DNA of 60,867 nt from Pelagibacterales bacterium SAG-MED05 (GTDB taxonomy: Bacteria; Pseudomonadota; Alphaproteobacteria; Pelagibacterales; Pelagibacteraceae). The translations under genes and the position numbers were made by a program. A model generated the notes under the pieces. The model was not told where the DNA came from and ran no database searches. It saw nothing but the letters and a program-made list of their open reading frames with translations. The stretch lies in contig JACWDC010000008.1 in assembly GCA_014654415.1 (NCBI GenBank), positions 1 to 60,867 of the forward strand, given 5' to 3'. Below are positions 43,764-53,146 of this stretch, one piece after another; position 1 is the stretch's first letter; each line of letters starts with the position of its first letter.

Positions 43764-45038
43764 TTAGTTAGAAGACTTGTTCATTGAGTCGAAAAAATCG
43801 GAATTATTTTTGGTATTTTTTAATTTTGAAATTAAAAATTCTATTCCATCCATTGTTCCCATTGGACTGATAATTCTTCTAAGAACATTCATTTTTGACA
43901 AATCATCTTTTTCAAAAAGCAATTCTTCTCTTCTTGTTCCAGATCTTGTTATGTCTAAAGCTGGGTAGATTCTTTTGTCAGCAACCTTTCTATCAAGTAT
44001 AAGCTCTGAATTACCGGTACCTTTGAATTCTTCAAAAATAACTTCGTCCATTCGACTTCCAGTATCTATTAATGCGGTTGAAATAATTGTTAACGACCCA
44101 CCTTCTTCAACGTTTCTCGCTGCACCAAAAAATCTTTTAGGCCTTTGTAGTGCATTAGCATCAACCCCTCCAGTTAGAACTTTACCTGAACTAGGTATCA
44201 CTGCGTTGTAAGCTCGTCCCAATCTTGTGATTGAGTCTAGTAAAATGACAACATCCTTTTTATGTTCTACTAATCTTTTTGCTTTCTCGATAACCATTTC
44301 AGCAACCGCAACGTGTCTTGATGCTGGTTCATCAAATGTAGATGCAACAACTTCTCCTTTAACTGATCGCTGCATGTCTGTTACTTCTTCGGGTCTTTCG
44401 TCGATTAACAAAACCATCAAATAACATTCTGGATGATTAGCAGTTATAGATTGAGCTATATTTTGTAGAATAATTGTTTTACCTGCTCTAGGCGGAGAAA
44501 CAATCAATGATCTTTGTCCCTTTCCAATTGGGCTTACTAAATCAATTAGACGAGCTGTATTATCTGGTTTTTTTTCAACTTTTGTAGACTCAACTTCTAG
44601 CTTAATTCTTTCATTTGGATACAAAGGGGTTAAATTGTCAAAAGCAATTTTGTTTTTTCCTTTGTCTGGTTCGTCAAAATTAATCTTATTTACTTTTAAC
44701 AAAGCAAAATATCTTTCAGCGTCTTTGGGGCCTCTAATTTCACCTTCTACTGAATCGCCTGTTCTCAAACCAAACTTTCTTATTTGACTAGGACTAACAT
44801 ATATATCATCTGGGCCAGGTAAATAATTTGACTCGATAGCTCTTAAGAATCCAAATCCATCTTGTAAAACCTCCAAAACACCTGTTGCTGTTATTTGTTC
44901 ATTTTTTTCTGCAAGTTTTTTTAATATTGCAAATAATATCTCTTGTTTTCTAAGAGTGCTTGGATTTTCAATACCAAGTTTTTCGGCCTCGCTAATAAGC
45001 TCTGCAGGGTTTTTTTGCTTTAGTTCTTGTAAATTCAT
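43764..45038 (-). CDS. rho: Transcription termination factor Rho
   Basis: 424 aa hexameric RNA helicase. N-terminal helical and OB fold ([21 protein letters not shown]), Walker [12 protein letters not shown], Walker [17 protein letters not shown]-loop and R-loop regions ([22 protein letters not shown]). Normal length, with no insertion. Own promoter upstream; order hemE-hemH-hemJ-rho is shared with other alphaproteobacteria. Confidence 0.97.
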   Translation of the reverse strand: MNLQELKQKNPAELISEAEKLGIENPSTLRKQEILFAILKKLAEKNEQITATGVLEVLQDGFGFLRAIESNYLPGPDDIYVSPSQIRKFGLRTGDSVEGEIRGPKDAERYFALLKVNKINFDEPDKGKNKIAFDNLTPLYPNERIKLEVESTKVEKKPDNTARLIDLVSPIGKGQRSLIVSPPRAGKTIILQNIAQSITANHPECYLMVLLIDERPEEVTDMQRSVKGEVVASTFDEPASRHVAVAEMVIEKAKRLVEHKKDVVILLDSITRLGRAYNAVIPSSGKVLTGGVDANALQRPKRFFGAARNVEEGGSLTIISTALIDTGSRMDEVIFEEFKGTGNSELILDRKVADKRIYPALDITRSGTRREELLFEKDDLSKMNVLRRIISPMGTMDGIEFLISKLKNTKNNSDFFDSMNKSSN

Positions 45039-45068
45039 GTGATTTTTGTTGATAAGGAATGTGACTAA

Positions 45069-45096
45069 AATATAGGGATTTTTATAAAAAATTCAA
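45069..45096 (-). promoter_or_regulatory. rho promoter
   Basis: Minus strand TTGAAT (45096-45091), 16-bp spacer, TATATT (45074-45069), giving a leader of ~25 nt. Confidence 0.6.
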
Positions 45097-45103
45097 CCCT
45101 TAA

Positions 45104-45535
45104 TTATAAGGGTTTAAATATTACGACAAATATTACTACAATTAGTATAAGCGTGGGTATTTCATTGTATATTCTAAAGAATTTTGAGGTTTTTTGGTTA
45201 TTATCTATTGCAAAATCATTAAGATACTTACCACAAGTGAAGTGATAATAAGTCAAAATAATAACTGCTATAATTTTTATCTGCATCCATAATTCAGAAA
45301 AAACTGAAAAGCCAAGACTGTGTATTAATAAAATTCCAAAAAGCCATGAAAGTATCATGGCGGGCATCATTATGTAATTATAAAGTTTTCTTTCCATGGT
45401 TTTAAAGACTTTTTTTTGCGACATGTCATCTGACTCGGAGTGATAAACAAATATTCTTGGTAAATATAAAAGGCCTGCCATCCAAGAGATAACAGCAATT
45501 AAATGCAATGATTTAAATAATAAGTATAAATTCAT
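45104..45535 (-). CDS. hemJ: Protoporphyrinogen IX oxidase HemJ
   Basis: 143 aa, four membrane helices, with HLIAVISWMAGLLYLPRIFVYH at the N-terminus (conserved His) and WMQIKIIAVIILTYYHF. HemJ is the oxygen-independent penultimate haem enzyme of many alphaproteobacteria. One bp from hemH. Confidence 0.93.
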   Translation of the reverse strand: MNLYLLFKSLHLIAVISWMAGLLYLPRIFVYHSESDDMSQKKVFKTMERKLYNYIMMPAMILSWLFGILLIHSLGFSVFSELWMQIKIIAVIILTYYHFTCGKYLNDFAIDNNQKTSKFFRIYNEIPTLILIVVIFVVIFKPL

Positions 45536-45536
45536 T

Positions 45537-46529
45537 TTAAATATATTTCCTAACTAATTTCTCAAATAATTCAATATGATCTGAGCTGTCATTTAAGCAA
45601 GGAATTAAATCAAAATTTATTCCACCATTTTTTAAAAAACTTTCTCTTCCTTGAATATTTATTTCCTCTAAAGTTTCAACGCAATCTGATGCAAAACCAG
45701 GGCATATAACTAGTAAATTTTTAACTCCTTTGCTGGGTAAACTTTCTAATGTTTTATCGGTATATGGGGTTAACCATTCTTGTGGTCCAAATCTTGATTG
45801 AAATGTTGTTTGAATTTCAACTTTACTAAATTTCTCTTTCATAAGCCTAGTCGTTTTCTGACAATAACAATGATAGGGGTCACCTTTATCAAAATAAGAT
45901 TTAGGAATTCCGTGATATGAAGATATTATTAAGTCGGGTTTCCAATTTATTTCTTTAATTTTTTTTTCAATACTATTTATTAATGCACTGATATACTGGG
46001 GTTCACTTTCATAGTGTGGAATAATTTGTAGACTAGGTTGCCACCTCATCTTCATCAAAGATCTATAAACTTCATCGCAAACTGTAGCTGTCGTAGCAGC
46101 GGCGTATTGAGGGTATAAAGGTAAAATAACGATGTTTTCACAACCTTCTTCTTTAAGATTATTTAATTTAGATTTTATACTTGGGTTCCCATATCTCATA
46201 GCAAAATCAATAATTATTTTTTTATTTTCAATCTTATTTCTAAATTTATCTGCCTGATTTCTTGTAAAAAATAATAAGGGGGATTCATTGCTTTCTCTTC
46301 TCCAAATCTTTTTATAAGCATGAGCCGTCTTGGAAGGTCTAAAAGTTAAAATAAATAAGTTTAAGATTATTTGCCAAATAAAAGGGTTTAATTCTATTAC
46401 TCTTCTATCAGAAAGAAATTCTTTTAAATATTTTCTTATATCCCACCAGCTTGTGGAGTCCGGTGTACCTAGGTTGATTAATAAAATTCCAGTTTTACCA
46501 AATTTTACTTCTGGGTGATCTTTGTTCAT
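45537..46529 (-). CDS. hemH: Ferrochelatase
   Basis: 330 aa. Inserts Fe(II) into protoporphyrin. GILLINLGTPDS, catalytic His in ISSYHGIPKSYFDKGDPY and CPGFASDCVETLEEI are present. Overlaps hemE by 1 bp. Confidence 0.96.
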   Translation of the reverse strand: MNKDHPEVKFGKTGILLINLGTPDSTSWWDIRKYLKEFLSDRRVIELNPFIWQIILNLFILTFRPSKTAHAYKKIWRRESNESPLLFFTRNQADKFRNKIENKKIIIDFAMRYGNPSIKSKLNNLKEEGCENIVILPLYPQYAAATTATVCDEVYRSLMKMRWQPSLQIIPHYESEPQYISALINSIEKKIKEINWKPDLIISSYHGIPKSYFDKGDPYHCYCQKTTRLMKEKFSKVEIQTTFQSRFGPQEWLTPYTDKTLESLPSKGVKNLLVICPGFASDCVETLEEINIQGRESFLKNGGINFDLIPCLNDSSDHIELFEKLVRKYI

Positions 46530-47536
46530 TAGTAATTCCTATAAAACTCTATTAATTTTCTTACTCTATCAGGATCTGTTTCTGGAAGTAAACCATGACC
46601 CAGATTAAAGATATAAGGAATATCTTTAAACGCCTCTATGTATTTCGTCGCCCCTTTAAACATTTCTTTCTCAGACTTTAATAAAACTTTAGGATCTAGC
46701 CCTCCTTGTATCACTACATTTTTTAAATTGTTTTTTGCCCAAGTGGGATCGATCTCATAATCTAAATTTATTCCGTCTGATTTTACTATTCTATTAAATT
46801 CTTGATATTTTTTTTTGATGCCTTTGGGAAAACAAATATTTGGAATTTTTTCTTTTTTACAAAGCTCAATTAATTTTGCATTTGGTATAAAACAATAATC
46901 TTTAATGTTTTTATGTGGTATGAGGCCAGCCCAAGAATCGAAAATTTGAACAACGTCTGCGCCTGCACTTATCTGATTTTTGATGTGTATATATAAAAAT
47001 TTAATTAATTTATCTAAAATTTTTTTTATATGAATATTGTTTTTATATAATTTATTTAAATCTAAATCATTTTTATTTTTTTTAAAATTAAGCATATAAA
47101 CTAATAATGTCCAAGGAGCTCCTACAAAAGCTATTAAAGATTTATCTCTGCTTAAGTTTTTTCTTGTTACTTCTATTGATTTATAAACTGGATTTAATTT
47201 TTCAGAAAATCTTCTTTCGTTATTATCTAAAAATTTTTCTAAATTAAACTTGCTAAGCTCTGGCCCTTGATTTTTAATAAATTTTACTTCTTGCCCCAAT
47301 GCGTAGGGAGTCATTAGAATGTCCGAAAAAATAATTGCAGAATCTAAATTAAATCTTTTTATAGGTTGTAGGGTTATTTCTGAACTTAATTTACTATCTA
47401 GGCAGAGTTTAATGAAATTTTGATTTTCAGATCTAATTTTTTTAAATTCAGGTAAATATCTACCGGCTTGTCTCATAAACCATATTGACTTACAAGATTT
47501 ATTTTTATCAACTAAAACTTTTTTAAGAGTGCTCAT
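46529..47536 (-). CDS. hemE: Uroporphyrinogen decarboxylase
   Basis: 335 aa. WFMRQAGRYLPEFKKIR, catalytic Asp in IFSDILMTPYALG, QIFDSWAGLI, QGGLDPKVLL and FNLGHGLLPETDP are complete. First gene left of the putative origin, pointing away from it. In Caulobacter and Rickettsia oriC is also adjacent to hemE. Confidence 0.96.
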   Translation of the reverse strand: MSTLKKVLVDKNKSCKSIWFMRQAGRYLPEFKKIRSENQNFIKLCLDSKLSSEITLQPIKRFNLDSAIIFSDILMTPYALGQEVKFIKNQGPELSKFNLEKFLDNNERRFSEKLNPVYKSIEVTRKNLSRDKSLIAFVGAPWTLLVYMLNFKKNKNDLDLNKLYKNNIHIKKILDKLIKFLYIHIKNQISAGADVVQIFDSWAGLIPHKNIKDYCFIPNAKLIELCKKEKIPNICFPKGIKKKYQEFNRIVKSDGINLDYEIDPTWAKNNLKNVVIQGGLDPKVLLKSEKEMFKGATKYIEAFKDIPYIFNLGHGLLPETDPDRVRKLIEFYRNY

Positions 47537-47810
47537 ATATATATAATTAAGGTTTATAAATATAGGTTTTGTAGTAGGTATTGTGAGTTATTAATATAAC
47601 TTTTTATACATATTTTATACAATCCATTTTTAATAAATTGTTTAATTAATGCTATAAATTTCATATTTTACTAAAATTATAAACAGTTATGAATTAAGAA
47701 TATCAACATCTAACAAAATGTTAAAATAATGTTAATTATTGTTAATAAATTTTTTAAAAATTTTTAAAATATGAAAAAAATTAACTTATTAAATAATTGT
47801 TAACAGGGAT
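47537..47810. other. Candidate chromosomal replication origin (oriC)
   Basis: The largest intergenic gap here, 274 bp, extremely AT-rich, between divergent hemE and the DUF299 gene (Rickettsia RP001-type), the classic alphaproteobacterial oriC setting. DnaA-box-like sequences: TTATACATA (47604-47612), TTATACAAT (47615-47623), TTATAAACA (47677-47685) and ATATCAACA (47700-47708), each within one to three mismatches of TTATNCACA. A TTAA-N7-TTAA CtrA-type site is at 47721-47735 and a poly(A/T) tract at 47749-47768 could be the unwinding element. No experiment supports it here. Confidence 0.75.
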
Positions 47811-48632
47811 ATGAACGAAAAATACAATGTATATCTTATATCTGACTCAACTGGAGAGACATTAAATAGAATTTTTTTATCTTTAAAATCTCAATTTTCC
47901 AATTTTGAATATGAAAAAAAAGAATTTGTTTTTGTAAGAACCGAGCAGCAGATTGACAAGATACTTAACGAATGTTCCAAATTAGAAAATTCAATAATTC
48001 TATTTACAATCGTCGAAGTAAAGCTAGCAAAGTATCTCTCAGAGTCTGGTGAAAAAAATAAAGTTCCCTGTTTTGGGATTTTAGGAAATCTAATTTTAAC
48101 TTTTTCAAAGCTTTTAAACCAAAAAGCAATTCACAAACCTAGTGCACAACACGTTTTAGACGAGGAATATTATAAAAGAATTGAAGCTATTCAGTTTACT
48201 ATGTCACATGATGATGGAAAAAAGCTAGAAGACATTAAAAAGGCTGATATTGTTTTATTGGGTGTGAGCAGAACTAGCAAAACTCCAACCTCAATGTATT
48301 TAGCCAACAGGGGATTCAAAACTGCCAACATTCCTCTCGTTATGGATCAAAACATTCCGGAAGAATTAAAATCTAAAAGCAACAAAATATGTGTTGTTGG
48401 TCTTGTAACTGATCCAGAAAGACTAGCTGATGTCAGAAGAAACAGGGTTACAATGATGAAAGAAAACAATATTAAAGAATATACTGATCTTAATTTTATA
48501 AAAGAAGAAATCAAAAAATCGAAAAATCTTTTTAAAAAGAACAATTGGCCAATTATTGATGTGACTAGAAAATCAGTTGAAGAAAGCGCTGCCTCAATTC
48601 TAAAAATCTATGAGATACAAAAAAGTAAATGA
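47811..48632 (+). CDS. ppsR: Kinase/pyrophosphorylase, pyruvate (phosphate/water) dikinase regulator (DUF299)
   Basis: 273 aa. YLISDSTGETLNRIF at the N-terminus, P-loop-like GVSRTSKTPTSMYLANRG, and VTDPERLADVRRNR mark the DUF299 family, which phosphorylates and reactivates PEP synthase or PPDK. AGGG precedes ATG. First gene right of the origin; overlaps maf by 4 bp. Confidence 0.94.
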   Translation: MNEKYNVYLISDSTGETLNRIFLSLKSQFSNFEYEKKEFVFVRTEQQIDKILNECSKLENSIILFTIVEVKLAKYLSESGEKNKVPCFGILGNLILTFSKLLNQKAIHKPSAQHVLDEEYYKRIEAIQFTMSHDDGKKLEDIKKADIVLLGVSRTSKTPTSMYLANRGFKTANIPLVMDQNIPEELKSKSNKICVVGLVTDPERLADVRRNRVTMMKENNIKEYTDLNFIKEEIKKSKNLFKKNNWPIIDVTRKSVEESAASILKIYEIQKSK

Positions 48633-49213
48633 AAATTATCTTAGCTTCTAAAAGCAACGTAAGAAAAGATATATTGGAAAAAAATAATATTAATCTAGAG
48701 GTCATTGTTTCGAACGTTGACGAAGATGAAGTTAAAAAATCTTTATTAGCTGAAGGAGCTAGCCCACTACTTATATCTAAGAATTTAGCTGAACTTAAAT
48801 CTATAAAAGTAAGCAGTAAAAATCCAGATCGCCTTGTGTTAGGCGCCGATAGCGTAGTTTCATTAAATGACCAATTAATTAATAAACCTAAATCTAGAGA
48901 AGAAGCTTTAACAATTTTAAAAAAACTGAATAATTCAAAACACTATCTTATCAGTTCTGCTTGCATTTCCAAAAATGGTTCTATGATTTGGAATCACTCA
49001 GACCAATCAGAACTAAAAATGAAAAATTTTAAAAACGAAGAATTAGTAAAATATCTTGAAAAAATTAAAACTGAAATTTTACTTGCTTATGGAGTATATC
49101 AAGTAGAGGCAGAAGGGCAGGATCTTTTTGAATATATTAAAGGAGACCGGGACTCGATTATGGGTTTGCCTATCAAACAAATAATGAATTATATTAAAAA
49201 TTATAATAAATGA
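48629..49213 (+). CDS. maf: Maf family nucleotide pyrophosphatase
   Basis: 194 aa. IILASKSNVRKDILEK (Maf P-loop-like start), VLGADSVV (catalytic Asp) and NKPKSREEAL match. House-cleaning NTPase acting on non-canonical nucleotides. The usual SPRR arginines are altered to NVRK. Confidence 0.92.
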   Translation: MKIILASKSNVRKDILEKNNINLEVIVSNVDEDEVKKSLLAEGASPLLISKNLAELKSIKVSSKNPDRLVLGADSVVSLNDQLINKPKSREEALTILKKLNNSKHYLISSACISKNGSMIWNHSDQSELKMKNFKNEELVKYLEKIKTEILLAYGVYQVEAEGQDLFEYIKGDRDSIMGLPIKQIMNYIKNYNK

Positions 49214-50034
49214 AAAAAAAATCATTCGGAATTATTGGAAATCCTATTGCTCATTCACTTTCACCAATTTTACATAATTATTGGTTTAAAAAATATAATA
49301 TTGAAGCAAATTATTCTTTATTAAATGTTACTGAAGAAAATTTAAAAAGCGTAATTAATAAAATTAAAGACAAAGAGTTGAACGGAATAAATGTAACTTT
49401 GCCGTATAAACAAAAAATAATTCCATTAATTGGCAAGTTAGTCAATGATGCTCAACACACAAATTCAGTTAATACAATTTTCTTGAATAATGACAATGTT
49501 GTTATAGGAGAAAATACTGATGTTTTTGGACTACAAGCAGCTTATTTAAAAGGGATTATTAATGCTGAAAATAAAAAAGCCTTAGTGATAGGAGCTGGAG
49601 GAGTTTCTTCGTCTGTTATTTTTTCTTTAGAAAAGTCAAAGATTAAAAATATATCAATTATAAATCGAACTTATGAAAAATCTCTTTTTTTAAAGAAAAA
49701 ATTTAATTTTCTGAATGTTTTAGAATGGAAGTTTTTAAAGGAAGAAATTAGTAAATTTGATATAATAATTAATGCAACAAGTCTGGGATTAAAAGAAGGT
49801 AATGATTTTGATTTTAATTTTGAAAATGTAAAGGATAATTTAATTTATATAGATACAATTTATAATCCACTTGAAACAAAAACTTTAAAATATTTAAAAG
49901 AAAATAAAATTAAAACATTTAATGGTTTAGAGATGTTTATTCATCAAGGGCAAAAATCTTTTTATTTATGGAATAAAATTAATCCTGAAATAGATGATGA
50001 ATTAATTGCTTTATTAATTTCAAAACTACAATGA
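49210..50034 (+). CDS. aroE: Shikimate dehydrogenase
   Basis: 274 aa. GNPIAHSLSPILHN, catalytic Lys in NVTLPYKQKI and Asp in GENTDVFG, NADP motif GAGGVSSSVIFSL, and GLEMFIHQGQKSFYLW. Overlaps maf and coaE by 4 bp each. Confidence 0.96.
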   Translation: MKKKSFGIIGNPIAHSLSPILHNYWFKKYNIEANYSLLNVTEENLKSVINKIKDKELNGINVTLPYKQKIIPLIGKLVNDAQHTNSVNTIFLNNDNVVIGENTDVFGLQAAYLKGIINAENKKALVIGAGGVSSSVIFSLEKSKIKNISIINRTYEKSLFLKKKFNFLNVLEWKFLKEEISKFDIIINATSLGLKEGNDFDFNFENVKDNLIYIDTIYNPLETKTLKYLKENKIKTFNGLEMFIHQGQKSFYLWNKINPEIDDELIALLISKLQ

Positions 50035-50597
50035 TCAAAATAGGTCTGACAGGCTCTATAGCGTCAGGGAAAACGACAGCTGGAAAAATTATTTCTCGCA
50101 AAAGAGGCCCTCTTTTTAGTGCGGATAAGGTTGTAGACAAATTATATAGAAAAAAAAGTTTTAAGAAATTTGTTGCTAGAAAACTTAAATTTAAATTTAA
50201 TTCAGAATTTAAAAAGATAATAAAAAATAAGATTTTAAAAAGTAAAGAAACTTTAAAGAAATTAGAAAAAATAATACATCCGATAGTCAGGAGAGAGATG
50301 TTTATTTTTTTAAGAAAAAACAAAAATAAAAAATTATTATTCTTCGAAATTCCTTTATTGGTTGAGAGTAAACTTATGAATTTTTTCGATGTTATAATTT
50401 TTATAAAATCAAAAAAAAATCTAAGATTAAAAAGATATAAATTAAGGAAAGGTAATGTTAAATTATTTTCTTTATTAGATAAACATCAGCTTAAAGACAC
50501 CAAAAAAATGAAATTGTGTAATCACATAGTTGTTAATAATAAATCTTTAACTGTTTTAAAAAAAAATCTTTTAAATATAATAAAACTACATGAGTGA
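50031..50597 (+). CDS. coaE: Dephospho-CoA kinase
   Basis: 188 aa. P-loop GLTGSIASGKTTAGK, DKVVDKLY, EIPLLVESKLMNFFD. Last step of CoA synthesis. The Lys-rich middle part is typical of low-GC codon bias. Overlaps dnaQ by 8 bp. Confidence 0.95.
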   Translation: MIKIGLTGSIASGKTTAGKIISRKRGPLFSADKVVDKLYRKKSFKKFVARKLKFKFNSEFKKIIKNKILKSKETLKKLEKIIHPIVRREMFIFLRKNKNKKLLFFEIPLLVESKLMNFFDVIIFIKSKKNLRLKRYKLRKGNVKLFSLLDKHQLKDTKKMKLCNHIVVNNKSLTVLKKNLLNIIKLHE

Positions 50598-51255
50598 AAT
50601 ATTTTTAGATACAGAGACAACAGGACTTTCATTTCAAGATGGTCACAAAATTGTTGAAATAGCATGTATCGAAACTAAAGATTTAATTCCTACGAATAAA
50701 ATATTTCATGAATTAATTAATCCTGAGAGAGATATGCCACAAGAGGCATTTAAAATTCATGGTTTTTCAAAAGAGTTTTTAAGTACAAAAAAAACTTTTA
50801 ATCAAATTGTCGATGATTTTCTTAATTTTATTAAAGGAAAAAAAATTATAATTCATAATGCAAATTTTGATTTAGGTTTTTTAAATAATGAGTTAAGAAA
50901 AATTAAAAAAGAAACAATCAATAAAGTAGATGTTATCGACTCCCTTGAAGTTGCAAGAAATAAGTTCCCAGGAATTTCAAACTCTTTAGACGCATTATGT
51001 AGAAGATTTAATATTGATTTATCAAAAAGGATCAAACATAATGCTTTATTAGATTGTGAGCTATTAAGAGAAGTTTATATTAATCTTTTAGATGTAAAAG
51101 AACCTAAATTTAATCTTTCTTCTGCTGGTTATAATGAAGAAAAATCTTTTACTAGAGAGAAATCGTATAACAAGAGAATAGTAAAAATATCTGAAGAAGA
51201 ATTAAATAATCATAAACAATTTTTAAAATCAGAGATAAAAAAAAATTTTTATTGA
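50590..51255 (+). CDS. dnaQ: DNA polymerase III epsilon subunit (3'-5' exonuclease)
   Basis: 221 aa proofreading exonuclease. ExoI IFLDTETTGLSFQ, ExoII HNANFDLGFLNNE and ExoIII HNALLDCELLREVY are complete. Last gene of the rightward origin-proximal run. Overlaps secB by 7 bp. Confidence 0.95.
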   Translation: MSEIFLDTETTGLSFQDGHKIVEIACIETKDLIPTNKIFHELINPERDMPQEAFKIHGFSKEFLSTKKTFNQIVDDFLNFIKGKKIIIHNANFDLGFLNNELRKIKKETINKVDVIDSLEVARNKFPGISNSLDALCRRFNIDLSKRIKHNALLDCELLREVYINLLDVKEPKFNLSSAGYNEEKSFTREKSYNKRIVKISEEELNNHKQFLKSEIKKNFY

Positions 51256-51668
51256 GTTTTTTTAATATTATAAAGCTTCTGAAAATTAACGTTATCACTA
51301 ATTTTAATATCTTTAAATCCTGAACTTTCAAATACAAAGATAAATATTTTTCTTAGTTCAGGATAAATTTCAGATGGAACATTAATTAAGATTATTTTCT
51401 CTATCTCTTTTTTATCTGTTATTTCATCGTTTAATTCAATAATCGAAGCATATACTATTTCTGTAATAATTTTTTCTATATCATCTTTTATAGGCGTGAG
51501 ATTTAAAGTCGTTTCAACTTGAATAATTCTTTCTCTTATTTGATTACTTCTTATATCAATGTTTATTTTATAATTTGAAATATTTTTAGATAATGTGGAA
51601 AAAAGTTTTGGATTAGGTATTTTAAATTTTAAATCTTTAATATATTTACTAATTATTTTATAGCTCAT
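51249..51668 (-). CDS. secB: Protein-export chaperone SecB
   Basis: 139 aa. YIKDLKFKIPNPKLFSTL at the N-terminus, ERIIQVETTLNL strand and NVPSEIYPELRKIFIFVFESSGF, DNVNFQKLYNIK near the end are SecB-like. Sequence is divergent and lacks the long acidic C-terminal tail. Order dnaQ-secB-fxsA supports it. Overlaps fxsA by 11 bp. Confidence 0.85.
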   Translation of the reverse strand: MSYKIISKYIKDLKFKIPNPKLFSTLSKNISNYKINIDIRSNQIRERIIQVETTLNLTPIKDDIEKIITEIVYASIIELNDEITDKKEIEKIILINVPSEIYPELRKIFIFVFESSGFKDIKISDNVNFQKLYNIKKTQ

Positions 51669-52083
51669 CTTTTTTATTTTTATCTTCTATAATTTCACCA
51701 TCTAAAGTATTTATATCTTTTTCATTTTTTGAGGTGGCATCTTTTTTTATAAAAGAACTAATTAAAATTTTTCTTGTAAAAGGTATTAATAGTAAGAAAC
51801 CTATTGTATCTGTAAAAAAACCAGGAATAATTAGAAATAAAGCCGCTAAGGCAATAGAGGCTCCAGTAATCATTTCATAAATTGGTACTTTATTTTGGTA
51901 TATATTCATTACACCTGACCTCATGGTTTTAATTCCCTCTAATTTTGCAAAATAAAGCCCTATAACAGCTGTCAAAAAAATTAATGATACTGTGTTTAAA
52001 GCTCCTATTTTTCCTCCGATCTTAATCATTAGAAAAATTTCTAATGCAGGCACGCCAATAAATAGTAGAAAAAATGAGTTCAT
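51658..52083 (-). CDS. FxsA family membrane protein
   Basis: 141 aa. GVPALEIFLMIKIGGKIGA, GLYFAKLEGIKTM and LIIPGFFTDTIGFLLLIPF match FxsA (phage exclusion/suppressor of F exclusion). Three hydrophobic segments and a charged tail. Function in the cell unknown. Confidence 0.92.
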   Translation of the reverse strand: MNSFFLLFIGVPALEIFLMIKIGGKIGALNTVSLIFLTAVIGLYFAKLEGIKTMRSGVMNIYQNKVPIYEMITGASIALAALFLIIPGFFTDTIGFLLLIPFTRKILISSFIKKDATSKNEKDINTLDGEIIEDKNKKDEL

Positions 52084-52127
52084 TTGTCTGATACAAAATT
52101 ATATTATTAATGTATATTTATCAAATT

Positions 52128-52730
52128 ATGAGTAACAATTTCGGGTATATAGACATTATTTTGCTAGGAATGATCGCTGGGTTTATAATTCTGCGGTTGA
52201 GAAATATATTAGGAAGAAAGACTGGTCATGAACCTAAAATCCATCAAGGTTTTGCAGAGAAAAAATTTAATGTACCAAATAATAATATTAAAGATTTTAA
52301 AAAAAATCATGATGTTCTAGAAGGACAGGAAAAAAAAGAATTTCTAAAAGGTGCAGAAATTGCTTATGAAACAATCCTTACATCTTTTGCAAATGGTGAT
52401 ACTAAAAAATTAAAAAGCTTACTAACTTCTGATATGGCTACAAATTTTGAACATGCTATACAGCAAAGAAATAAAGAAAATATAAAATCTGAGTTTACAT
52501 TTATTGGAGTGAAAGAGTCTAGTGTTGAGAAATATGAAAAAATTAAAAACGAACTTTTTGCTTCGGTAAAATTTGTTTCAGAAGTTATCTCAGTAAAAAA
52601 AGACAAAGACGATAAAATCATCGAAGGAAATCCAAATAAGATAAAACAGGTCATAGATTATTGGAAGTTTTCAAGAAACATATTAAAAAAAGGTCCTAAT
52701 TGGTATTTATCTGAAATTGTCAGTAAGTGA
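52128..52730 (+). CDS. Tim44-like domain protein (TimA)
   Basis: 200 aa. One N-terminal membrane segment (GYIDIILLGMIAGFIILRLRN), RKTGHE, and a C-terminal Tim44-fold domain with FANGDTKKLKSLLTSDMATNFEHAI. I use ATG 52128 (MSNNFGY), which fits the family start; an ATG at 52110 adds six residues. Role in inner-membrane protein assembly is inferred from mitochondrial Tim44. GTGA overlap with the Smr gene. Confidence 0.85.
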   Translation: MSNNFGYIDIILLGMIAGFIILRLRNILGRKTGHEPKIHQGFAEKKFNVPNNNIKDFKKNHDVLEGQEKKEFLKGAEIAYETILTSFANGDTKKLKSLLTSDMATNFEHAIQQRNKENIKSEFTFIGVKESSVEKYEKIKNELFASVKFVSEVISVKKDKDDKIIEGNPNKIKQVIDYWKFSRNILKKGPNWYLSEIVSK

Positions 52731-53146
52731 TAAAAAAAAAAAATATTTCTCAAGAAGACATTAATACCTGGAAAAATTATACAAATAGTCCAACCGATAT
52801 TATTGATAAAGATAATATTGAAAACAAAAATAGATTCAATCACAATAGGTTTAAGTTTGATTTACATGGTTTTACTTTGCTTGAAGCACAAGAGAAGGTA
52901 AAAGAAATAATTTTATTATGTGTAAAAAAAAATTATAAAGAAATTTTATTAATAACAGGCAAAGGTATTCATTCGAACATTGAAAAAAATGTTTATGCCT
53001 CTAAAGATTTAAGTAAGTTAAGATATTCTGTACCAGAGTATATCAAATCACATTCAGACTTATCAAAAAATATAGTATCAATTTCAAATGCGTCTGAAAT
53101 AGATGGCGGTGATGGGGCTATTATAATTAAGCTTAAAAAATTATAG
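52727..53146 (+). CDS. Smr domain protein
   Basis: 139 aa. [27 protein letters not shown] and [12 protein letters not shown] are the Smr (MutS2 C-terminal) nuclease-domain signature. Starts at GTG 52727 overlapping the Tim44-like stop. An mltA gene often lies between these two in alphaproteobacteria but not here. Overlaps hslU by 6 bp. Confidence 0.9.
   Translation: MIKKKNISQEDINTWKNYTNSPTDIIDKDNIENKNRFNHNRFKFDLHGFTLLEAQEKVKEIILLCVKKNYKEILLITGKGIHSNIEKNVYASKDLSKLRYSVPEYIKSHSDLSKNIVSISNASEIDGGDGAIIIKLKKL

Noticed and set aside
47537-47600. Promoter elements for hemE in the oriC gap
   Set aside because: Many TATA-like strings occur by chance in this AT-rich gap and no convincing -35 pairs with them.
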